Positions 1-5,502 of a stretch of DNA of 9,505 nt are shown here, in pieces. The position numbers were made by a program, and so were the translations under genes. Numbering within the stretch: position 1 is the stretch's first letter; the number at the start of each line of letters is the position of its first letter. The stretch covers positions 1-9,505 of the forward strand of contig CAMYJJ010000109.1 in the NCBI GenBank assembly GCA_947258735.1, read 5' to 3'. The notes under the pieces are model-generated. The model searched no databases, was not told the origin of the DNA, and was given only the letters and a program-made list of their open reading frames with translations. The DNA comes from Thermodesulfovibrionia bacterium. Its GTDB lineage: Bacteria > Nitrospirota > Thermodesulfovibrionia > UBA6902.

Positions 1-512
1 GGCGTCTGGACAGTCTTGTCTTAAATGCTGCCAGGGCACCTTTTAAACCTATCCACAAGCTGTTCGAAAGAGAACTCCGGCAGCTGGTTGAAACCAATTA
101 TATGGGAAATATTTTCTGTATTCAGGAGTCGTTATCGATGCTTGAAAAAACTGCCGGCAACATAGTCTTCATATCCAGCCTTGGAAGTCGTTTTTATAAT
201 CCTGCCTATCCACTCGGAAGCATGAAAGCAGCAATGGAATCGGTGGTAAGGGACTGTGCTGAAACGCTCAGGGAGAAACATATTTCCATAAACGGTGTAT
301 GCGGCGGAATAGTCAAAACAGATTCCTTCAAGGTCTTACGGCAATACTGGGACAATATTGATATGCTTCCTGAGGAACTGTTTGTTGAACCTGATGAAAT
401 GGCTGATGTCGTACTGTTCCTGTGCGGACATGAAAGCAGAGGGATTAGCGGCCAGACCATTGTTGTTGACAAGGGACTAAGCAATTCCCTGTTCAGGACT
501 TCCGGCAATTAA
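1..512 (+). CDS. SDR-family oxidoreductase, FabG/FabL-like (3' part, start outside window)
   Basis: The reading frame is open from base 3 to the TAA at 510-512, giving about 169 visible residues; the N-terminal NAD(P)-binding glycine motif lies upstream. The visible part begins with LDSLVLNAA, which matches the NNAG/NAA strand of short-chain dehydrogenases. It continues with an ISSLGS serine segment, then YPLGSMKAA, where Tyr and Lys resemble the SDR catalytic pair, and ends in GQTIVVDKG, the usual C-terminal signature of FabG/FabL proteins. The ISSLGS-(Y)-GxxKAA arrangement most recalls FabL-type enoyl-ACP reductases, but a 3-oxoacyl-ACP reductase is equally possible. The Tyr-Lys spacing is Y-x5-K, unlike classical YxxxK or FabI/FabL Y-x6-K. 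It sits 36 bases upstream of the acyl carrier protein gene on the same strand, so it probably reduces ACP-bound intermediates of this set. The family is secure; the substrate is not. Confidence 0.85.
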   Translation, partial: RLDSLVLNAARAPFKPIHKLFERELRQLVETNYMGNIFCIQESLSMLEKTAGNIVFISSLGSRFYNPAYPLGSMKAAMESVVRDCAETLREKHISINGVCGGIVKTDSFKVLRQYWDNIDMLPEELFVEPDEMADVVLFLCGHESRGISGQTIVVDKGLSNSLFRTSGN

Positions 513-548
513 AGGATATCTGCATATAAATATTAATGAGGAGGAACA

Positions 549-1112
549 ATGAGTCAGAATATTATTACAGAAGACAAAGTAATGGAAGAGCTGAAGAAGG
601 CCATAGTTGAAACGTTGAGAGTTGATGAAGCAGAGATTAAACCTGAAACCTCTTTGATTAATGATCTTGGGGCCGAGTCCCTTGATTTCCTTGATATAAA
701 CTACAGGCTGGAACAGGCATTTGGGATGAAAATGGCCCGTCATTTTGTGCTTGAGCATATTGAGGAAATCCATGGTGAAGGATCTGCCATCGATGAAAAT
801 GGCCAGTTAACTGATAAAGCAGTGCAAACACTCAAGATACGGTTCGGGGACAATGTGCCAGGCCTGAAACCCGGAATGGATATGGATGAAGTGCCTGCAC
901 TGGTTACTGTTGATTCGATCGCCAAGGGCGTAAAGGACATCCTGGACAGCCTGCCTGCTGCCTGCGCCAAATGCAATCACTCTGAATGGCAGACCGATGA
1001 CGGAAGTCATCTGAAATGCGGTTCCTGTGGTGAACCTGCGCCATACGCAAACGGGGATGACCTTATAAAAGACTGGCTGTCAAAGGTCCAGGAAGAAAAT
1101 AAAATATTCTGA
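549..1112 (+). CDS. Extended acyl carrier protein with C-terminal zinc ribbon
   Basis: This is a 187-residue protein, about twice the length of an ordinary ACP. Residues 10-75 form the carrier domain, with the phosphopantetheine attachment motif DLGAESLDFLDI (Ser44). Residues 76-135 are an acidic extension ending in a predicted helix (VDSIAKGVKDIL). Residues 139-160 hold two CxxC knuckles (Cys139/Cys142 and Cys157/Cys160), typical of a zinc ribbon, followed by a short amphipathic tail. From family knowledge, Ser44 should be modified by a phosphopantetheinyl transferase so that the protein can hold growing acyl chains in the cytoplasm. The ribbon's role is unknown; docking of a partner enzyme is an inference. 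The start is fixed by a strong GAGGAGG Shine-Dalgarno sequence at 538-544, four bases before the ATG. The stop TGA abuts the ATG of the following ketosynthase with no gap, which indicates one transcript and translational coupling. Confidence 0.9.
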   Translation: MSQNIITEDKVMEELKKAIVETLRVDEAEIKPETSLINDLGAESLDFLDINYRLEQAFGMKMARHFVLEHIEEIHGEGSAIDENGQLTDKAVQTLKIRFGDNVPGLKPGMDMDEVPALVTVDSIAKGVKDILDSLPAACAKCNHSEWQTDDGSHLKCGSCGEPAPYANGDDLIKDWLSKVQEENKIF

Positions 1113-2399
1113 ATGCAACCGAAACGAAGAGCAGTTATCACAGGGGCCGGAATGATCACCCCTTCCGGCAGGAATACGGAAGAGACATTTGACCGCTGCA
1201 GCCAGGGCCGTTCAGGGATTGATTATATCACCTCCTTTGATACAACAGGATTGACCTGCACCATCGGGGGGGAAATAAATAATACCTGGCTTAATGACTT
1301 TGAAAGCCATGCTGACCAGAAATTAAAAAAATTTTCATCCCGCGGTCTCAGACTGATGTATGCCGCGACATCAGAGGCCGCTGAACAGGCAGGTCTCAAG
1401 AGCCTTGCTAACCGCCATACTATTGGTGTCTCTCTTGGTTCTCATGGTGATAATCCCTCGGTTAAGGATTTGGAATTTCTGCATCGTTTTCTTGATAAGG
1501 AAGGTCAGTGGGACATGAAGGGATTGTTGAATTCAGGCGGATATCCCTATCTTATTTTTTTCAGAAGAAAACCTGATGCTGCGGCCACGGTTCTCGCAAA
1601 ACTCTTTGACTGCAAAGGTCCCAGCCTGGCAATTGTGTCAGCATGTGCTGCAGGGTCCCAGGCAATAGGAGAAGCCGTCAGACTGATTCAGGATGGGAAA
1701 TGCGATGTCATGATTGCCGGTGGAGCTGAAGCAACTCTTGATTTTACAGGAATGTCAGGATTCATTCTCTTAAAGGCACTATCTGAGAAACATGATACAC
1801 CGCAATCCGCGTCCAGACCGTTTGACCGAAAAAGAAACGGCTTTGTCATGTCCGAAGGCGCTGGAGCTGTTGTTATTGAAGACCTGGACCATGCACGTTC
1901 CCGGGGTGCATCCATACATGGAGAGATAAGAGGCTATGCCTCATCTGCTGATGCATACAGGATCACAGATACCCATCCCAAAGGCCTGGGAGCAGTGATT
2001 GCCATGAACGGGGCGCTTGAGGACGCATCTCTCACCCCTGAAAATGTTGATTACATAAATGCTCACGGTACATCAACGACACAGAATGATTTGACCGAGA
2101 CCCGCGCAATTAAAGAGGTATTTGGTGAACGTGCTGTAGAAATACCAATCAGTTCAAACAAATCCATGCTCGGTCATACTATCGCAGCAGCAGGGGCCAT
2201 TGAATGCATTCTTTCTTTAATGGGAATAGACAGGTCAGTCCTGCTCCCTACTATTAATCATGAGTTTCGTGATCCCAAATGCAATCTGGATTATGTCCCC
2301 AACGAAGCGCGTGAATATAAACATACTATCGTCATCTCCAATTCCTTTGGCTTTGGCGGTCAGAATGCCTGTCTGTGCCTGAGCGGGTTCAGAGGGTAA
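1113..2399 (+). CDS. Beta-ketoacyl-ACP synthase II-type (FabF-like), catalytically complete
   Basis: This 428-residue thiolase-fold condensing enzyme would catalyse decarboxylative condensation of malonyl-ACP with an acyl chain. The N-terminus RRAVITGAGMITPSG is the standard FabF opening. The nucleophile elbow VSACAAGSQAIG carries Cys178. The two histidines are His318 in INAHGTSTTQND and His355 in SMLGHTIAAAGA, with Lys350 in SNKSMLGH. The C-terminal gating loop NSFGFGGQNA (410-419) is intact. Length matches FabF (about 410-430). It starts directly after the ACP stop (TGAATG) without a good Shine-Dalgarno sequence of its own, so it is probably coupled to ACP translation. Given the dedicated ACP and the second, Cys-less ketosynthase downstream, it more likely serves a secondary chain-building pathway than housekeeping fatty-acid synthesis. 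That is inference, and no gene symbol is assigned for this reason. Confidence 0.93.
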   Translation: MQPKRRAVITGAGMITPSGRNTEETFDRCSQGRSGIDYITSFDTTGLTCTIGGEINNTWLNDFESHADQKLKKFSSRGLRLMYAATSEAAEQAGLKSLANRHTIGVSLGSHGDNPSVKDLEFLHRFLDKEGQWDMKGLLNSGGYPYLIFFRRKPDAAATVLAKLFDCKGPSLAIVSACAAGSQAIGEAVRLIQDGKCDVMIAGGAEATLDFTGMSGFILLKALSEKHDTPQSASRPFDRKRNGFVMSEGAGAVVIEDLDHARSRGASIHGEIRGYASSADAYRITDTHPKGLGAVIAMNGALEDASLTPENVDYINAHGTSTTQNDLTETRAIKEVFGERAVEIPISSNKSMLGHTIAAAGAIECILSLMGIDRSVLLPTINHEFRDPKCNLDYVPNEAREYKHTIVISNSFGFGGQNACLCLSGFRG

Positions 2400-2437
2400 G
2401 CAGAATCCAGAGATACCCATACCATTTCCATCGGTAC

Positions 2438-2465
2438 GTAGGGGTAATTCATGAATTGCCCCTGC
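2438..2465. repeat. 28-bp palindromic repeat-like element
   Basis: Two 14-base arms (2438-2451 and 2452-2465) are complementary except for two T-G wobble pairs. The core AATTCATGAATT is a perfect palindrome, flanked by GGGG on the left and CCCC on the right. It lies 39 bases after the ketosynthase stop. A GGGG(C/T)AATTCATGAATTGCCCC core is one I recall as a dispersed intergenic repeat in many environmental bacterial genomes; that is memory, not a search. As RNA it could also act as a weak stem-loop at the end of the ketosynthase transcript. Confidence 0.6.
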
Positions 2466-2524
2466 TATTATTCAAATGACTCATCAAGCATATAATATTC
2501 ACTGATAAGACCTGTCTTAACTAA

Positions 2525-2558
2525 GACGGGGAATATAGTGTATTCTATATTCCCCGTC
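2525..2558. terminator. Perfect 14-bp stem-loop between convergent genes
   Basis: The left arm GACGGGGAATATAG (2525-2538) and right arm CTATATTCCCCGTC (2545-2558) are exactly complementary, with a six-base loop TGTATT. It lies between the + strand ketosynthase (ends 2399) and the - strand comEA-like gene (ends 2600), where a bidirectional terminator is expected. Only short, interrupted T runs follow on either side, so efficient intrinsic termination is not assured. Confidence 0.7.
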
Positions 2559-2599
2559 CTTCTGCAGCCTGTCCCCTAACATGCAAGCCTGTTACCGGC

Positions 2600-2905
2600 T
2601 TACCTGGCTGTGATATTGTTCCTTATGTTCTCAAAAATCTTCTTTCCGATACCTTTTATTTTCTGTATCTCATCAATGCGTTCAAACGTACCATGCTCAC
2701 TTCTGTAAGCTATAATCGCTTCTGCTTTTGTCTTTCCGATTCCGGACAAAGCTGCGAGTTCCTTTACCGAAGCCTTATTGATGTTTACGACCCCTGCTGC
2801 CTGCATGCTTTTCTTGTCAGCCATTGCATGACCATGCAGCATGACTATACCGATTAACAGAATTAAAGACGTTAAGAAAATTTTTTTCAGTATTGATCTG
2901 TTCAT
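2600..2905 (-). CDS. Secreted ComEA-like helix-hairpin-helix protein
   Basis: This 101-residue protein has a clear signal peptide: MNRSILKK, then a hydrophobic stretch at about 9-24, then AMA at 27-29 with likely cleavage before Asp30. Residues 40-99 form a ComEA-type double helix-hairpin-helix domain: VNINKASVKELAALSGIGKTKAEAI, with hairpin GIG at 55-57, then residues 78-87 with the second GIG at 85-87. Known family members are exported or periplasmic DNA-binding proteins that help pull DNA through the outer envelope during transformation. Short stand-alone versions are common and often of untested function. The start is supported by a strong GGGGAGG Shine-Dalgarno sequence just before the ATG. 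It is oriented against both flanking ketosynthase genes and is probably unrelated to their pathway, as an insertion or an independently transcribed gene. Confidence 0.9.
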   Translation of the reverse strand: MNRSILKKIFLTSLILLIGIVMLHGHAMADKKSMQAAGVVNINKASVKELAALSGIGKTKAEAIIAYRSEHGTFERIDEIQKIKGIGKKIFENIRNNITAR

Positions 2906-3284
2906 AGATCCTCCCCTTTCAGATTTATGTTTTTTAAATACTGCCTACATCCCTCCTCCCTTGTTGAAAGTTACATCCAGTGGCAATCTCCATGCCGGTA
3001 CACAACAAAACCACTATCACGTCCGAGGGGACAGAGCATAGTATGCCTGGCAAATTTCATCAGACATTCAATACTCTTTAGCCTGTCATATACATGCAGA
3101 CAGCATAAATTAATTAAAAGTCCTTCAGGATTAATCCGGATATGTTCAGCTTAGTCCCCTGAGACATGAGCATTATATTCACAAACAATGTTCAAAGTCA
3201 AGTTGAAAATGCTTCACTATTAATTTAGACTAATCGAACATACGTGTATTCACTACAGGAACACCTTCATGGTCTGCTATTAAG
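2906..3284. other. Intergenic region between divergent comEA-like gene and second ketosynthase
   Basis: These 379 bases should hold the promoters of both divergent genes. I see no convincing small gene: the open frames here lack ribosome-binding sites and have implausible compositions. Visible elements are a perfect 10-base palindrome GGATTAATCC (3128-3137), which could be an operator, a weak inverted repeat CTGTC/GACAG (3083-3103), and the promoter-like pair annotated separately at 3203-3231. I could not pick out a good promoter for the comEA-like gene. Confidence 0.5.
3203..3231 (+). promoter_or_regulatory. Candidate sigma70-type promoter for second ketosynthase
   Basis: A -35-like TTGAAA (3203-3208, five of six consensus bases) is followed after exactly 17 bases by a -10-like TAGACT (3226-3231, four of six). 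Transcription would start near 3238, leaving a leader of about 47 bases before the ATG at 3285. It is the best-spaced match in the region, but such matches occur by chance in AT-rich DNA. Confidence 0.4.
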
Positions 3285-4568
3285 ATGCATAATAAAGTCG
3301 TCATTACCGGCACAGGCCTGGTCAGTTCGCTTGGCCTGACTGCAGCAGAAACCTGGGACTCAATATGTGCAGGTAAACAGGGCATTCAACCAGTTGATAT
3401 CCTGACTGCTGATGGGACTGCCTTTCCTGCCGCTGCCCGGGTTAAAGGGCTTACTGATGCGGAACTGAATATTCACCCAAGAGATTCAAGGATCATGGAC
3501 CTGCATGCGTATATGCTCATGAAAAGCAGCAGGGACGCATGTATTCAGTCACATCTTGACTCCTCACGTGTTGCTGCTGAAGACACAGGTTATTTTGCCG
3601 GCATGGGCATGGTTGATTATAATATTGACGATTTACTGCCCGCTGTCATCGGCTCTCTTAGTCCAGAGGGAGCTCTGGATTATGACCTCTTCTACTTAAA
3701 GGCATACCAGGAAATCAATCCTCTCTGGCCACTGTCCATGCTTAACAATATCAGTTTCTGTCAGGTCGCAATTGATCTGGGCATTAAAGGTGAGAATACA
3801 GTTTTTTCTCCTCACTCAGACTCGGGAATACATGCCATCATAGAGGGGTACAATGCGCTTATGGATAAAAGAGCTAAAGTAGTGCTTGCGGGGGGAGTAA
3901 GTGAAAAGGTGTCTCCTCTCAGCATTGCACGGGCAGCAGAATCCGGCATATTACATTCAACAGAAAGACATGCAACCCCATGTCGTCCCTTTACACAGGA
4001 CAGAAACGGAACTGCATTGGGTGAAGGATGCGGTATTCTTGCTATGGAATTATACGCAACTGCTGTTGAAAGACAGGTCCCTGTTATGGCAGAAATAACC
4101 GGCTATGGGACCTCATGTGAAAAGATGCATGGAATAAACTGTCCAACTCCTGATGCCATTTCTGATTCTATGAATAAGGCCCTTGCCCATGCTGACATAC
4201 AACCTCCAGATGTTGATGTAATCATTGCGCATGGTGACGGCACGTTTAATGGAGACAAAAACGAAATTGATGCCATTCATACTATTTTTAAAACATACAG
4301 CAATAATGTGACCGTGTATTCATCAAAAAGTTCATTGGGACATATGCTGGCCGGCTCTTCTCCTGCTGATGTCATCCTGGGCATACAGATGCTTCACTAT
4401 GGTATAATTCCGCCCATCTGTACATCGCAAAAGCCGGATGAGCATATTAGATTTCATGTTGTGACTGGAACACCTTTTAACACTTCTCCGAAGAGGATCC
4501 TGATAAACTCTCAGAGTTGCGAGGGCCAGTGTGCATCTCTGATTCTGGAAAAAAGCAGATCTCATTAG
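3285..4568 (+). CDS. FabF-like ketosynthase homologue lacking the active-site Cys (chain-length-factor-like)
   Basis: This is a 427-residue, full-length condensing-enzyme fold. The N-terminus NKVVITGTGLVSSLG is typical FabF, the central strand VVLAGG is present, and both catalytic-type histidines remain: His316 in IIAHGDGTFNGD and His353 in SSLGHMLAGSSP, with Lys348. The nucleophile position is changed: aligned to VSACAAGSQAIG of the upstream ketosynthase, this protein reads FSPHSDSGIHAI, placing Ser178 where Cys should be. The C-terminal gating loop FGFGG is also lost (NSQSCEGQCA at 408-417). It therefore should not form the acyl-cysteine intermediate. The best parallel is KS-beta/chain length factor, which pairs with an active KS in type II polyketide and aryl-polyene systems; a decarboxylase role is an alternative. 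The frame is intact and the conserved histidines argue against a pseudogene. No clear Shine-Dalgarno sequence precedes the ATG, but an in-frame stop at 3231-3233 and the lack of other start codons support this start. Confidence 0.88.
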   Translation: MHNKVVITGTGLVSSLGLTAAETWDSICAGKQGIQPVDILTADGTAFPAAARVKGLTDAELNIHPRDSRIMDLHAYMLMKSSRDACIQSHLDSSRVAAEDTGYFAGMGMVDYNIDDLLPAVIGSLSPEGALDYDLFYLKAYQEINPLWPLSMLNNISFCQVAIDLGIKGENTVFSPHSDSGIHAIIEGYNALMDKRAKVVLAGGVSEKVSPLSIARAAESGILHSTERHATPCRPFTQDRNGTALGEGCGILAMELYATAVERQVPVMAEITGYGTSCEKMHGINCPTPDAISDSMNKALAHADIQPPDVDVIIAHGDGTFNGDKNEIDAIHTIFKTYSNNVTVYSSKSSLGHMLAGSSPADVILGIQMLHYGIIPPICTSQKPDEHIRFHVVTGTPFNTSPKRILINSQSCEGQCASLILEKSRSH

Positions 4569-4598
4569 TGTCAGTGTGCAAACTTAAGTCGTATGTCT

Positions 4599-4677
4599 GT
4601 CATTCCGGCAATCGTTTAGCCGGAATCTAGTTTTTTAAGTAAGCCCTGGATGCCCGATTACTGACTTCGGGCATGAC
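4599..4677. repeat. MITE-like two-hairpin repeat
   Basis: This element of about 79 bases has imperfect terminal inverted repeats: GTCATTCC at the left and, on the opposite strand, GTCATGCC at the right. It contains two hairpins, ATTCCGGC/GCCGGAAT (4602-4609 and 4619-4626) and ATGCCCGA/TCGGGCAT (4650-4657 and 4667-4674), separated by a TTTTTTAAGT-containing spacer. The GTCATTCC...CCTGGATG...GCATGAC layout is one I recall as a very abundant non-coding repeat in Nitrospirota and deltaproteobacterial genomes; this is recall only. It sits in the 178-base gap between the second ketosynthase and the hotdog gene and may affect readthrough between them. No transposase is nearby. Confidence 0.7.
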
Positions 4678-4746
4678 GAAAAAAACATCAGTTTATACAC
4701 AGCCAATAATGAGCTAAAGGATTTACAGAAAGATAAAAAAGAGCCC

Positions 4747-5199
4747 ATGAGATTTCTCTATTACGACAGAGTAAAAAATATAGAAAAAGGCGAATCAATT
4801 ACCGGCATCAAAACCTTTACGTTGTCAGAAGAGTTCTTCCGCACACATTTTACTAAGAAAGCAGTTGTGCCGGGAGTTATTTATATAGAGGCAATGGCAC
4901 AGATTCTTGGGTGGCTTGTCATTTATTCGCATGATTTCAAACTGTCCGCCATCATGTCGCTTGTTGAGGGTGTTACGATTTCTTCGCAATTGAGGCCGGG
5001 ATTCACTGCTGAACTGCATGGAGAAATTATCTCAACGTCACGCAGGGACTCACTCGGACGGGCACATATCACTGTTAATGGTGAAACAGTTGCATCAATG
5101 GACCGGATTATATACAGCCATATTCATAGAGCAGATTCAGAAAACCTTGTTCGTTTATTTGAATACTATAGCGGGCTAAAGGTTCAGATACCCTCTTGA
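4747..5199 (+). CDS. FabZ-like hotdog-fold 3-hydroxyacyl-ACP dehydratase
   Basis: This 150-residue single hotdog domain has the length of FabZ. The active-site segment reads FFRTHFTKKAVVPGVIYIEAMAQ, with His34 and Glu48 spaced 14 residues apart exactly as in FabZ (HFPxxPxxPGVLxxEAMAQ). The following strand ISSQLRPGFTAELHGEI matches the FabZ RPVxPGDxL strand. It should dehydrate 3-hydroxyacyl-ACP to trans-2-enoyl-ACP in the cytosol, and possibly isomerise, as some family members do. It follows the Cys-less ketosynthase on the same strand and fits the SDR, ACP and KS as the dehydration step. The ribosome-binding site is weak (AAAAAAGAG close to the ATG), and the frame is open upstream without an earlier ATG, so the start is probable rather than certain. 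Substrate range is unknown. Confidence 0.88.
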   Translation: MRFLYYDRVKNIEKGESITGIKTFTLSEEFFRTHFTKKAVVPGVIYIEAMAQILGWLVIYSHDFKLSAIMSLVEGVTISSQLRPGFTAELHGEIISTSRRDSLGRAHITVNGETVASMDRIIYSHIHRADSENLVRLFEYYSGLKVQIPS

Positions 5200-5260
5200 T
5201 TACCAATATTTCCTCCTAAACTTCCTGATATTTATCCCCATTATACATATATTATTTTTT

Positions 5261-5289
5261 TTAACTGTTCAGGATTGGAATAGTATGAT
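5261..5289 (+). promoter_or_regulatory. Candidate sigma70-type promoter for 35-codon gene
   Basis: TTAACT (5261-5266) and TATGAT (5284-5289) are separated by exactly 17 bases, giving four of six and five of six consensus matches. Transcription would begin near 5296, at the start of a small inverted repeat AGTAAG/CTTACT (5299-5304 and 5312-5317) that could be a 5' hairpin or a repressor site. The combination with a strong ribosome-binding site downstream raises confidence. Confidence 0.55.
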
Positions 5290-5333
5290 ATATAACTTAG
5301 TAAGGGTATGTCTTACTTATTAATAAATAAAAC

Positions 5334-5341
5334 AAAGGAGG
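5334..5341 (+). promoter_or_regulatory. Strong Shine-Dalgarno sequence AAAGGAGG
   Basis: A near-perfect anti-16S match AAAGGAGG lies seven bases before the ATG at 5349. It is one of the best ribosome-binding sites in the window and is the main reason to accept the short gene that follows. Confidence 0.8.
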
Positions 5342-5348
5342 AACTTCC

Positions 5349-5456
5349 ATGTTTTTATTTATTCTTGGACTGTTTATTGGATCACTCGCCGGTATGATGT
5401 TAATGGCAATGCTGATATCATCGAGAAATCATGATGATATGAAGTTGAATACCTAG
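5349..5456 (+). CDS. Small single-pass membrane protein (35 aa), uncharacterised
   Basis: This open frame of 35 codons plus TAG encodes MFLFILGLFIGSLAGMMLMA followed by MLISSRNHDDMKLNT. Residues 1-23 form one hydrophobic helix with a GxxxG-like GLFIGSLAG pattern, and the tail is short, polar and presumably cytoplasmic or periplasmic. It is preceded by AAAGGAGG with ideal spacing and by a plausible promoter (5261-5289), so it is very likely translated. Its composition resembles small DUF3789-type membrane proteins as I remember them (GLFIG...), but I cannot confirm membership. It stands alone between the dehydratase gene and the convergent rhamnose operon, so it is probably monocistronic. Function is unknown. 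Gene callers with a length cutoff would miss it. Confidence 0.7.
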   Translation: MFLFILGLFIGSLAGMMLMAMLISSRNHDDMKLNT

Positions 5457-5502
5457 TATTGGTCTGTATTTCTGTTTCCAGAGTTTTCACTAAGATATCA
5501 GT

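Noticed and set aside
206..1010. Minus-strand open frames opposite the SDR and ACP genes
   Set aside because: The sense strand carries clear SDR and ACP motifs; the antisense products are low-complexity and show no signals.
2841..3154. Two overlapping + strand open frames of 66 and 75 codons upstream of the second ketosynthase
   Set aside because: No ribosome-binding site and no recognisable motif; the first overlaps the start of the well-supported comEA-like gene, and the composition looks like spacer DNA.
3285..4568. Second ketosynthase as a decaying pseudogene
   Set aside because: The frame is intact at full family length, and both active-site histidines, the Lys and the core strands are kept. 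Loss is confined to the nucleophile and gating loop, as in chain-length-factor-type partners.
4599..4677. A small regulatory RNA or riboswitch
   Set aside because: The paired hairpins with related terminal repeats fit a dispersed MITE-like repeat better, and there is no promoter or conserved aptamer-like core that I can see.
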